A stretch of DNA of 64,000 bases from Microbulbifer sp. ALW1 (GTDB taxonomy: Bacteria > Pseudomonadota > Gammaproteobacteria > Pseudomonadales > Cellvibrionaceae), in NCBI RefSeq assembly GCF_009903625.1, contig NZ_CP047569.1, forward strand, positions 2,954,501-3,018,500, read 5' to 3'. Positions 53,259-61,934 of the stretch are shown here, piece after piece; the stretch's first letter is position 1, and each line of letters opens with the position of its first letter. The notes beneath the pieces were generated by a model. The model worked only from the letters and a program-made list of their open reading frames with translations, made no database searches and was not told the DNA's origin. The translations under genes were made by a program, and so were the position numbers.

Positions 53259-54125
53259 TTAGCTGATTTTGCGTTCTATCCCGGCCTGGGACATCAGGCG
53301 GGTGGCCAACTCCTCAACAGAGAGTTCAGTGGCGTCGAGGTAGGGCACTTGTGCCCGCCGCAACATCTGCTCTACCTGGCGCACTTCAAACTCGCATTGC
53401 TCCGGAGAGGCGTAGCGGCTATTGGCGCGACGTTCCTGTCGAATGCTCATCAGGCGTCGCGGGTCGATGGTCAGGCCGAACAATTTGTGCTGGAACGGGC
53501 GAAGTATTTTCGGCAGCGAGGTCGAATCCATGTCCTCTTCGGTAATGGGGTAGTTGGCTGCGCGCAGACCGAATTGCAGGGCAAGGTACAAACAGGTAGG
53601 GGTCTTACCCGAGCGCGAAACACCCACCAGAATCACATCGGCACTTTCAAACTCCCGGGTGCGCCGACCGTCGTCGTTATCCATGGCGAAGTGCACTGCG
53701 TCGATACGCGCGCTGTAGCGGCTGTCGTTGGCGATCCCGTGAGAAAGTCCCACCGCCCGCGTGGGGTCCTTGCCAAACAAATTGGCCAACGGCGCCAGGT
53801 AGCTTTCGAAGACATCCAGCATCAGGGCCGAGCTCTGGTGTAACTGCTTTCGGATCTGTTCGGAAACGATGGTGGTAATAATGATGGGTTGTAAACCGGA
53901 CTCGCTAGCGGCCTGCTCAATACGCTGTAACGCCTGATTGACGCGCGCCTCGGAGTCCACATAGGGAAGCGTCACCTGCTCAACCGGCTGATCCCGGAAC
54001 TGTGCCAGCAGGCTGTGGCCGATGCCCTCCACGGTAAGGCCGGTGCCGTCGGAAATAAAAAAAGCGGTGCGTTTTTTATACGGAGTCACCTGACCCGGTG
54101 GGTTGTTGCCGCTTTGCTCATTCAT
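53259..54125 (-). CDS. ppsR: PEP synthase regulatory protein (kinase/pyrophosphorylase)
   Basis: A 288-residue DUF299 protein. The P-loop is VGVSRSGKTPTCLYLA (near 150-165), preceded by AVGLSHG and followed by the C-terminal SIRQERRANSRYAS segment. It inactivates PEP synthase by ADP-dependent phosphorylation of a threonine and reactivates it by Pi-dependent pyrophosphorylation. I start at ATG 54123-54125 with GGAAG seven bases before it; the frame is open 19 codons further. It is divergent from its target ppsA, the standard arrangement. Confidence 0.94.
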   Translation of the reverse strand: MNEQSGNNPPGQVTPYKKRTAFFISDGTGLTVEGIGHSLLAQFRDQPVEQVTLPYVDSEARVNQALQRIEQAASESGLQPIIITTIVSEQIRKQLHQSSALMLDVFESYLAPLANLFGKDPTRAVGLSHGIANDSRYSARIDAVHFAMDNDDGRRTREFESADVILVGVSRSGKTPTCLYLALQFGLRAANYPITEEDMDSTSLPKILRPFQHKLFGLTIDPRRLMSIRQERRANSRYASPEQCEFEVRQVEQMLRRAQVPYLDATELSVEELATRLMSQAGIERKIS

Positions 54126-54427
54126 GATGTTACTTCCTTGCGTATTTACTCTTGCGTATTTACTAAGGCGCTTGCCACGCATGCGGTACGACCTGGCGCA
54201 ATGGTATATCAGCAGTCGTGTTTTTTCCCAGACGGAATGCTGGCCACAGGCGCTACTTTCTGCAGTTTATGCTGAGTAACAGCGTGGGCGCCGAAGTAAG
54301 TTTCACAGATTTTTGTAGGAGAATTACAACAAAAATAGCGCATTTTTACCGGAGTTTGCGGGGTATTATTTACAAAACCCATCCTTATAATCTGCCGCCA
54401 GAAACAGCAGTTGCAGAGGGCAATCCA
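54126..54427. other. Divergent control region of ppsR and ppsA
   Basis: A 302-base region with two near-identical GCGTATTTACT copies close to ppsR (54141-54163). The ppsA frame is open through most of it, but no start in it has a ribosome binding site. I see no confident promoter pair. Confidence 0.5.
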
Positions 54428-56791
54428 TTGACCACTTACACACTCGATTTCGCGAAGCTGGGCATGGCGGACGTTGACAAAGTCGGCGGTAAAAACGCAT
54501 CGCTCGGGGAAATGATCTCGTCGCTTTCCGGCGCAGGAGTCAGCGTGCCGGGTGGTTTTGCCACCACCGCAGACGCTTTCCGCGAGTTTTTGGCCAGTGC
54601 CCAGCTGGACACCCGAATCGCCGAGCGACTCCAGGGTCTGGACGTGGAAGATGTCACTGCGCTGGCGGCGGCAGGCGAAGAGATCCGCCAGTGGCTGCTG
54701 GATACCCCATTCCCCACGCAGTTGGAAAAAGAGATCCGCGCGGGTTACCAGGCCCTGGGTGGCGGTGAGACCGCCGTTGCTGTTCGCTCCTCTGCCACTG
54801 CAGAGGACCTGCCGGACGCTTCCTTCGCTGGCCAGCAGGAGACCTTCCTGAACATCCGCGGTATCGACGCGGTGCTTGAAGCGGTCAAAGAAGTCTTTGC
54901 CTCACTCTACAACGATCGCGCCATTGCCTACCGTGTGCACACCGGCTACGCGGATGTGGGCGTGGCCCTGTCTGCCGGTATTCAGCACATGGTGCGCAGT
55001 GAGACCGGCGCGTCCGGGGTGATGTTTACCCTGGATACCGAGAGCGGATTCCGCGATGTCATCTTCATCACCGCGGCCTATGGCCTGGGTGAGACGGTGG
55101 TTCAGGGCGCGGTAAACCCGGACGAGTTCTACCTCTACAAGCCGGCCCTGGAAGCGGGCCGTCCCGCCATTCTGCGTCGCAACCGTGGCAGCAAAGCGAT
55201 CAAGATGATCTACGACGAGAGCGGCGAATGTGGGCGCTCGGTCAAAACCGTACCGGTACCGGAGCAGGATCGCCTGCGCTTTGCCCTGAGCGACCAAGAG
55301 CTGACCGACCTGGCGATCCAGGCTCGCCGTATCGAAGAGCACTACCAGCGTCCCATGGACATTGAATGGGCCAAAGACGGTGACAGCGGCAAGCTGTTTA
55401 TTGTTCAGGCGCGTCCGGAAACCGTGCGCTCCCGCGATACCGGTACCAGTATCGAGCGCTACAAGCTGCACGAGCGTAGCGACATCTTGTGTGAGGGCCG
55501 CGCCATCGGCCAGCGCATTGGCGCCGGCCCGGTACGGGTGCTGGAGTCGGTGGAAGATATGGCCAAGATGCAGGACGGGGAAGTACTGGTCACCGATATG
55601 ACCGACCCGGACTGGGAGCCGGTGCTCAAGAAGGCCAGTGCCATTGTTACTAACCGTGGTGGGCGGACCTGTCACGCGGCCATTATTGCCCGTGAATTGG
55701 GTATTCCCGCGGTCGTTGGCTGTGGTGACGCTACCGAGAAGCTGGCCACCGGGACTCCGGTGACCGTGAGTTGTGCGGAAGGGGACACCGGTTTTGTGAT
55801 GGCCGGCCAGCTGGATTTCGAGCGTTCTCTCACGGAAGTGAGCGATATGCCGGACCTGCCGTTCAAAATCATGCTCAACGTGGGTAACCCCGACCGTGCG
55901 TTTGCCTTCAGCAACCTGCCCAACCAGGGCGTTGGCCTGGCGCGCCTGGAGTTTATTCTCAACCGCATGATCGGTATTCACCCCAAGGCGCTGCTGGAGC
56001 TGGATCGCCTGCCGGTAGACCTGCAGAAGAACATTCGCGATCGCATCGGTGGTTACGCCAGCCCGGAAGACTTCATCGTAGAAAAGCTGGTGGAAGGCAT
56101 TGCCACCCTGGCTGCGGCCTTCGCGCCCAACCGCACGATCGTGCGCTTGTCGGACTTCAAGTCCAACGAATACGCACACCTGGTGGGCGGTCAAATGTAC
56201 GAGCCCAGTGAAGAAAACCCCATGCTGGGCTTCCGTGGTGCCGCGCGCTACCGCTCCAAGGATTTCCGTCAGTGTTTCGCGCTGGAGTGTAAAGCACTGA
56301 AGAAAGTACGCGACGAAATGGGGCTCACCAATGTTGAGATTATGGTGCCCTTCGTGCGTACGCCGGACGAGGCCCGCCAGGTTATCGAACTGCTGGAAGA
56401 GAACGGCCTCAAGCGCGGTGAGAATGGCCTCAAGGTCATCATGATGTGTGAACTGCCGTCCAATGCGTTGCTGGCGGACGAGTTCCTGCAGTACTTCGAT
56501 GGCTTCTCGATCGGTTCCAACGACCTGACTCAGCTGACCCTGGGGCTGGACCGGGATTCCGGGCTGGTTGCGGAGTTGTTTGACGAGCGCGATCCGGCGG
56601 TGAAAATCCTGCTGTCGCAGGCCATTCGCGCCTGTAAAAAGGCCGGCAAGTATGTAGGCATCTGTGGCCAGGGCCCGTCTGACCATAAGGACTTTGCACA
56701 GTGGCTGATGGAAGAGGGGATCGATAGCGTGTCTCTTAACCCGGACACCGCAGTGGATACCTGGTTATATCTCGCCAACCAGAAAGTCTGA
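54428..56791 (+). CDS. ppsA: Phosphoenolpyruvate synthase
   Basis: A 787-residue PEP synthase, converting pyruvate, ATP and water to PEP, AMP and Pi for gluconeogenesis. The order is an N-terminal ATP-grasp domain ([32 protein letters not shown] near 115-134), the swivelling phosphohistidine domain ([19 protein letters not shown], His near 420) and the C-terminal PEP-utilising TIM barrel ([32 protein letters not shown] with the catalytic Cys). I start at TTG 54428 with AGAGGG seven bases before it; the longer frame (from 54218) would add 70 unrelated residues. E. coli PpsA has 792. Confidence 0.95.
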   Translation: MTTYTLDFAKLGMADVDKVGGKNASLGEMISSLSGAGVSVPGGFATTADAFREFLASAQLDTRIAERLQGLDVEDVTALAAAGEEIRQWLLDTPFPTQLEKEIRAGYQALGGGETAVAVRSSATAEDLPDASFAGQQETFLNIRGIDAVLEAVKEVFASLYNDRAIAYRVHTGYADVGVALSAGIQHMVRSETGASGVMFTLDTESGFRDVIFITAAYGLGETVVQGAVNPDEFYLYKPALEAGRPAILRRNRGSKAIKMIYDESGECGRSVKTVPVPEQDRLRFALSDQELTDLAIQARRIEEHYQRPMDIEWAKDGDSGKLFIVQARPETVRSRDTGTSIERYKLHERSDILCEGRAIGQRIGAGPVRVLESVEDMAKMQDGEVLVTDMTDPDWEPVLKKASAIVTNRGGRTCHAAIIARELGIPAVVGCGDATEKLATGTPVTVSCAEGDTGFVMAGQLDFERSLTEVSDMPDLPFKIMLNVGNPDRAFAFSNLPNQGVGLARLEFILNRMIGIHPKALLELDRLPVDLQKNIRDRIGGYASPEDFIVEKLVEGIATLAAAFAPNRTIVRLSDFKSNEYAHLVGGQMYEPSEENPMLGFRGAARYRSKDFRQCFALECKALKKVRDEMGLTNVEIMVPFVRTPDEARQVIELLEENGLKRGENGLKVIMMCELPSNALLADEFLQYFDGFSIGSNDLTQLTLGLDRDSGLVAELFDERDPAVKILLSQAIRACKKAGKYVGICGQGPSDHKDFAQWLMEEGIDSVSLNPDTAVDTWLYLANQKV

Positions 56792-57187
56792 GATCAAAAA
56801 TGCCGGTTAATTGATGCCGGCACGGCTTGACTCTTAAAAAAGCGACCATTTTGGTCGCTTTTTTTATGGGCGTAGCAGAAATATTTTTCTACTTTACAGG
56901 CACTTTCGATGAACCCATGGTACCTGGATTGCGGTTCACAACCTTGTGGTTCAACGGGTCAAACCTTAAGGCGATTGCCAATTTCCATAAAAGCGGGCAG
57001 ACCCCATTGAAATCAATCTAAGCACCTAACCCCCAATCAATAGAATCGAAACAGTCTCTGTCTTTGTGTCCTGCGCCTTTCGGCCATCAGGATGACAATG
57101 TGTTTGATCGAGCCAGCTTTTTTCCATTAGCCAGCCTTTTTTACACAAGCAGGGGTTATTGATTGAGGTAGTGATAGAGGTGTCAAG
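56792..57187. other. Intergenic region between ppsA and the L,D-transpeptidase
   Basis: Apart from the ppsA terminator, this 396-base stretch has only a 64-codon frame (56827-57021), which would start inside the terminator stem and lacks a ribosome binding site. I do not call it. No clear promoter was seen for the transpeptidase gene. Confidence 0.5.
56836..56865 (+). terminator. Intrinsic terminator of ppsA
   Basis: AGCGACCA and TGGTCGCT pair around TTT, with A residues before and seven T after. Confidence 0.92.
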
Positions 57188-57871
57188 ATGCAAAGAAGTT
57201 CGTCGTACAGACCAAACAACGGCAGTCGAGAATTGATGTCCGTCGCCAGTTCGCCGGGTGGCGGTGGTATGGCGGCGACGATCCATGCATTTAACGGTGG
57301 TTTCGAACATCGTGTGCGCTGTTCCTGGATGGTGATGCTGGTTCTATTGATTGCCACATTGATGGGCGGGCTCTGGCCGTCCCTTGCTGATGCAAACACC
57401 GGTGCCAACTGGTTCGACGATCAAGCGGCCATGAACTCTTCAGGCTCACCGTCCATCCGTATTAACTTGTCGGAGCAAAAAGCCTACTTCTACAAAGGTG
57501 GCCGCCTGGTGGGTGTTTCACTGATTTCATCCGGTAAAAAAGGCTTCAGTACCAGCCCTGGCAAATTCCGTGTCTTGGCAAAACGCCCGAACCACCGCTC
57601 GAGTATTTATGGGAGTTATGTCGATCGCAGTACCGGTCGGGTGGTGAAAGCCGACGTGGATACCCGTAAACACCGCCGTCCTTCCGGTACTTATTACCGC
57701 GGTGCGAAAATGAATCACTACATTCGTTTCAACGGCGGTATCGGTCTGCATGCATCCGGACATGTACCGCGCTATCCCGCATCCCACGGCTGTGTACGCA
57801 TGCCCCCGCATATGGCTCGGAAGTTTTTCCAATATGCCCGCGTCGGTATGCCGGTTTCCGTGAGCTATTAA
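57188..57871 (+). CDS. L,D-transpeptidase (YkuD domain)
   Basis: A 227-residue cell-wall enzyme. The YkuD domain spans about 80-227, with the catalytic motif LHASGHVPRYPASHGCVRMP near 190-209 (His and Cys). Such enzymes make 3-3 peptide cross-links or attach lipoprotein to murein. A hydrophobic helix (about 43-62, WMVMLVLLIATLMGGLWPS) after a long hydrophilic N-terminus would act as a signal anchor. The true start might be a later ATG (57236 or 57271) that gives a more normal signal peptide. It is followed by a terminator. Confidence 0.9.
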   Translation: MQRSSSYRPNNGSRELMSVASSPGGGGMAATIHAFNGGFEHRVRCSWMVMLVLLIATLMGGLWPSLADANTGANWFDDQAAMNSSGSPSIRINLSEQKAYFYKGGRLVGVSLISSGKKGFSTSPGKFRVLAKRPNHRSSIYGSYVDRSTGRVVKADVDTRKHRRPSGTYYRGAKMNHYIRFNGGIGLHASGHVPRYPASHGCVRMPPHMARKFFQYARVGMPVSVSY

Positions 57872-58021
57872 GAGGTCGTAGCTATTCGATAGCGTGAACA
57901 CAGGGAAGGGTAAAGAATTGGGCATGGCGATGGCCGGATCATCATTCCCGCATGGATAGCGAACTATTCAGAATGTCAGATTGCTTGCTCGCAGACGCTT
58001 TTGCTTTATTTGGCAAGCCTT

Positions 58022-58063
58022 GCGCCGGGATTATCCATCAGGGTAATACCCGGCATTTTTATT
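58022..58063 (+). terminator. Probable intrinsic terminator after the L,D-transpeptidase
   Basis: GCCGGG (58024-58029) and CCCGGC (58049-58054) pair, with TTA/TAA further in, followed by ATTTTTATT. It is 150 bases after the stop codon. Confidence 0.6.
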
Positions 58064-58168
58064 GTCGGGCTGTGCCGCTTCCTGCCACCGGCTAAGATGC
58101 CGTTTTGTATTGTCATCGCAACGTGCAAATTCATCTCCCGGATCTCTCACTACACAGGAGCCTCAATC

Positions 58169-58657
58169 ATGGCCACTTCCGTCATTTCTACCCCTGACCT
58201 CTGTGATGAATATCCCGACCTGGTACAGGTAGTTGAGCCCATGTTCATAAATTACGGGGCCCGGGAGCAGTTTGGAGGCGAGATAGTCACCATCAAATGT
58301 TTCGAAGATAACTCTCTGGTGCGGGAGCTGGTGGCGGAAGATGGACGAGGGAAAGTGCTGGTTGTAGATGCCGGCGGCTCCATGCGCCGAGCCTGTCTTG
58401 GGGACCTACTGGCGGAAAAAGCCTGCCAGAATGGCTGGGAGGGGATCCTGATGTACGGCTGTATCCGCGATGTGGATGCCATTTCTGAACTAGAGTTAGG
58501 AGTACAGGCGCTCGGAAGCCACCCCATGAAGACCGATAAAAAAGGGATCGGTGAACGCAATCTTGCAGTGACTTTTGGCGGCGTCACCTTTAAACCTGGA
58601 GAGTATTTGTACGCTGATAATAACGGCGTGATAGTTTCTCCCCAATCACTTATGTAA
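58169..58657 (+). CDS. rraA: Ribonuclease E activity regulator RraA
   Basis: A 162-residue RraA. The family core [23 protein letters not shown] (in parts, near 65-88) and [14 protein letters not shown] near 93 are present. In E. coli RraA binds the tail of RNase E and slows mRNA decay; the same fold in other bacteria is a 4-hydroxy-4-methyl-2-oxoglutarate aldolase. I start at ATG 58169 with AGGAG nine bases before it; the open frame extends 56 codons upstream with no signal. Its likely partner, RNase E, is encoded 39 kb away in this window. Confidence 0.9.
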   Translation: MATSVISTPDLCDEYPDLVQVVEPMFINYGAREQFGGEIVTIKCFEDNSLVRELVAEDGRGKVLVVDAGGSMRRACLGDLLAEKACQNGWEGILMYGCIRDVDAISELELGVQALGSHPMKTDKKGIGERNLAVTFGGVTFKPGEYLYADNNGVIVSPQSLM

Positions 58658-58658
58658 A

Positions 58659-59501
58659 TTGGTAATAACGGAATCTATTTTATTCGCACTGGTCCTGTTA
58701 TCTGCGCTTGCGCATGCCATCTGGAATGCGGTGGTCAAGCACAGTGAAGAGGGTTTCCTGCAGCTGGCGATGATTCGCAGTGTTGGCCTGCTCGTAGGCG
58801 CGGCGCTGGCGACACAACTACCATTACCCAGCAAAAATGCACTGCCGTTCCTGCTGGGCGGCGCCTTGTTCCAGTACCTGTATTTTTTCCTGCTTTCTCG
58901 CTCCTACCGGGCGCTGGATTACGGCACCGCATATCCGATCGCCCGTGGTGTCACGCCGTTGATGGTGGCTTCCGCGGCGCTCCTGTTCCTGGATGAAACC
59001 CTGCAGCCCCTACAGATCACCGGCGTGTTGCTGGTGACCTGTGGCATTTTCGCACTCATCATGAAGGAGCTGCGTGTCAGCCGCTCCGGAATCCTTTACT
59101 CCCTCGGTACCGGTATCGCCATAACCGGTTACACCACCCTTGGGGCCGCGGGGGTCCGGAGTGTACCCAACCCCCTCAGTTTTGTGGCCTGGCTGGAAAT
59201 CTTGTCCGGCGGCGGTGTCATTTTCGCGGTATTACTCACCCGTCCGCTGAAAGGGTTGGCGTTTGCCCGGACCCATTTTGTGCGGAGTTCATTTTCCGGC
59301 GTGTTGGCGTCTGGTGGTTTTGGCATCGCACTGTGGGCCACTTCCATGATGCCGGTGGCGGCCGTTGCTGCGACCCGTGAGGTCAGTATTCTTTTCGCTT
59401 CGGTGATCTCGGTGTTACTACTGAACGAACGTTTTTCTGTTCGCCGAATGGTCGCGGCATTGATCATTTTCTGTGGAATTGGCACTCTGGCTCTTGCCTG
59501 A
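58659..59501 (+). CDS. DMT superfamily (EamA) transporter
   Basis: A 280-residue protein with ten hydrophobic helices in two EamA repeats. Motifs ALAHAIWNAVVKHSEEG at the start, YRALDYGTAYPIARGVTPLMVA (in parts) in the first repeat and AAVAATREVSILFASVISVLLLNERF (in parts) in the second are typical. Members move amino acids, nucleosides or drugs across the inner membrane; the substrate is unknown. It starts with TTG two bases after the rraA stop, so it is translationally coupled to rraA. Confidence 0.85.
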   Translation: MVITESILFALVLLSALAHAIWNAVVKHSEEGFLQLAMIRSVGLLVGAALATQLPLPSKNALPFLLGGALFQYLYFFLLSRSYRALDYGTAYPIARGVTPLMVASAALLFLDETLQPLQITGVLLVTCGIFALIMKELRVSRSGILYSLGTGIAITGYTTLGAAGVRSVPNPLSFVAWLEILSGGGVIFAVLLTRPLKGLAFARTHFVRSSFSGVLASGGFGIALWATSMMPVAAVAATREVSILFASVISVLLLNERFSVRRMVAALIIFCGIGTLALA

Positions 59502-59665
59502 GGCCAAATTCCGGTCGCTGTTGCCACAAGTTGCAGTCTTTATTTCCGGACTATAGTTGCAGGCAAACATCTCTTTGAACCCTGAATGTACTGCAACGTG
59601 ATCCTGCGTTGCGCCGCTGTTTTGTGCATCAGGTGCCATTCGTCATCGTCAGACAAGGATAAATA

Positions 59666-61879
59666 ATGAGTAGCCTGCGCCAGAAGTGGATCACTGCACC
59701 GTTATTGAAATGGATCAAGAAAGTTCTGCCTCCCATTTCAGACACCGAACGGGAAGCCATGGAGGCGGGCGAGGTCTGGTGGGACGCGCAATTGCTCTCA
59801 GGCAAACCGGACTGGGATCAGTTGCTGAAAATGGGCCCCCCCGAGTTGACCGATGCAGAGCAGGCGTTTCTGGATGGCCCCGTCGAAGAACTCTGCAAGA
59901 TGGTAGATGATTGGCAGGTTTCCTATGTCGATCACGATATATCACCGGAGATCTGGGACTTTCTCAAAAAGAATCGCTTCTTTGGCATCATCATTCCTGA
60001 AGAATTTGGCGGGCTTGGCTTTTCTCCCACCGCCCACGCGCAGATTGTCACCAAAATTTCCACTCGCAGCACCAGTGTTGGTGTAACGGTAATGGTGCCC
60101 AATTCCCTGGGACCCGGTGAGCTCTTGATAGCCCATGGCACCGAGGCGCAAAAAAGCCACTTTTTGCCGCGACTGGCGGATGGCCGAGAGATTCCCTGCT
60201 TTGGCCTCACCAGTCCCGAGGCCGGCTCCGATGCGGCGGCCATGGTGGACAACGGGGTGGTCTGTTACCAGGAATACGAAGGCAAGAAAACACTGGGGAT
60301 GCGGGTCAACTGGCACAAACGCTACATCACCCTTGGGCCGGTGGCGACGATTCTAGGCCTCGCTTTCAAGCTCTACGATCCGGATCATATTCTCGGCGAG
60401 GAAGAGGAGCTGGGCATTACCGTGGCGCTGGTGCCGACGGATACGGCCGGGGTAACCATTGGTCAACGCCATCTGCCGGCGATGCAGGCCTTTATGAATG
60501 GTCCCAATTGGGGCAAAGATGTGTTTGTTCCCATGGACTGGATCATCGGCGGTCAGGAAAATATAGGCCACGGCTGGCATATGCTGATGAGTGCGCTGGC
60601 CGCGGGGCGGGGCATCTCACTGCCATCGCTGTCGACCGGCGGCGCCAAACTGGCAGCGCGCACCACCGGCGCCTACGCGCATATCCGCGAGCAGTTTGGT
60701 ATTCCCATCGGTAAGTTTGAAGGGGTACAGCGCCGCCTGGCTGAGATTGCAGCCATCGCCTATGTACTCGATTCGGCCCACAAAACCACTACCAGAGCCC
60801 TGGACCAGGGGCGCAAGCCGGCTGTGGTCTCGGCGATCATGAAGGCGCACGCGACCCACGGTCTGCGCCAATCCATCAACGACGCCATGGATATTCACGC
60901 AGGCAAGGCGATCATGGATGGGCCATTGAATTATCTGGGTAACGTTTACCGGGCGGTGCCGGTGGCGATTACCGTTGAGGGAGCAAACATTCTGACGCGC
61001 AGCCTGATGATTTTCGGTCAGGGTGCCATCCGCTGTCATCCCTACCTGCTCAAGGAAATGGAGGCCGCCACCAACCCGGACAATGAGGCGGGTATCAAAG
61101 AACTGGATGCTCTGCTGCCCAAACATTTCCTGTTCCAGCTTAAAACTTTTTGTCGCGCTGTTTTCCACGGGTGGACCGGCGGGCTACTTGCCAGTAGTCC
61201 CCATGGTGTAGGCGACGCGGCAAAATACTATCGACAGATGAACCGCTACTCGGCGGTACTCACGCTGGTCACAGAAATTTCACTCATGTCGCTGGGCGGT
61301 GAGTTAAAGCGCAAAGAACTCATTTCGTCGCGTCTCGGGGATGTGCTGAGTGAGCTTTACCTGATGAGTGCCACGCTCAAACGTTTTCACGATGACGGCA
61401 GCCCGAAGGAGGACCGTCCGCTGCTGGAATTTGCCATGCGTGCGGGCTTCCACAACATCGAGGTCAGCCTGATCGAGGTGTTCCACAATTTTCCCATGCG
61501 CTTTGTCGGCCAGTTGATGCAGTTTTTGACCATGCCCTGGGGGCATAGCATCCGCTCTGCGTCGGATCGCCAGGCACGGGCTTGCGCGGAACTGATTATG
61601 GCACCGTCGGAAACCCGGGACCGCCTGACCAGCGGGGTGTTCCCCGGCACCAGTGGCGACGGTATCGATATTGTCGAGCAGGCATTTCTCCGCAGTCATG
61701 AGACAGATGCTATACGCGAGAAAATGAAGAAGGGTGGCCTGCGTCCGTTGAACCTGGCCACCATCGATAAAGCGGTGGAGAAGAACCTGATCTCTGCAGA
61801 GGAAGCGGCCAGGATCAAGGTGACAGCGACTGCCGTGGACAAGGCGATACAGGTGGATCACTTCGACTCACTGAAATAA
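59666..61879 (+). CDS. fadE: Acyl-CoA dehydrogenase (FadE type)
   Basis: A 737-residue acyl-CoA dehydrogenase of the long FadE class, which catalyses the first oxidation of fatty acid beta-oxidation with FAD. The core has FGLTSPEAGSDAAAM (near 180), the helical domain with GRGISLPSLSTGGAK, and TVEGANILTRSLMIFGQGAIR (near 440-460), where the family places the catalytic Glu. The C-terminal 250 residues match the extra DUF1974 domain. It is shorter than E. coli FadE (814), mainly at the N-terminus. AAGGA is seven bases before the ATG. The acetyl-CoA hydrolase gene follows 55 bases on. Confidence 0.92.
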   Translation: MSSLRQKWITAPLLKWIKKVLPPISDTEREAMEAGEVWWDAQLLSGKPDWDQLLKMGPPELTDAEQAFLDGPVEELCKMVDDWQVSYVDHDISPEIWDFLKKNRFFGIIIPEEFGGLGFSPTAHAQIVTKISTRSTSVGVTVMVPNSLGPGELLIAHGTEAQKSHFLPRLADGREIPCFGLTSPEAGSDAAAMVDNGVVCYQEYEGKKTLGMRVNWHKRYITLGPVATILGLAFKLYDPDHILGEEEELGITVALVPTDTAGVTIGQRHLPAMQAFMNGPNWGKDVFVPMDWIIGGQENIGHGWHMLMSALAAGRGISLPSLSTGGAKLAARTTGAYAHIREQFGIPIGKFEGVQRRLAEIAAIAYVLDSAHKTTTRALDQGRKPAVVSAIMKAHATHGLRQSINDAMDIHAGKAIMDGPLNYLGNVYRAVPVAITVEGANILTRSLMIFGQGAIRCHPYLLKEMEAATNPDNEAGIKELDALLPKHFLFQLKTFCRAVFHGWTGGLLASSPHGVGDAAKYYRQMNRYSAVLTLVTEISLMSLGGELKRKELISSRLGDVLSELYLMSATLKRFHDDGSPKEDRPLLEFAMRAGFHNIEVSLIEVFHNFPMRFVGQLMQFLTMPWGHSIRSASDRQARACAELIMAPSETRDRLTSGVFPGTSGDGIDIVEQAFLRSHETDAIREKMKKGGLRPLNLATIDKAVEKNLISAEEAARIKVTATAVDKAIQVDHFDSLK

Positions 61880-61934
61880 GCAATCCATCCATGGCGGCTG
61901 GCGAAGGTCGGTAACAGCTAGGAAAGAGTCTGCA

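Noticed and set aside
54902..56686. 594-codon open frame on the minus strand opposite ppsA
   Set aside because: A shadow of a long, GC-rich, well-conserved gene; the translation has no recognisable domain.
56827..57021. 64-codon frame after ppsA with a hydrophobic start
   Set aside because: It would begin with TTG inside the ppsA terminator stem and has no ribosome binding site. The apparent membrane segment comes from the T-rich terminator tail.
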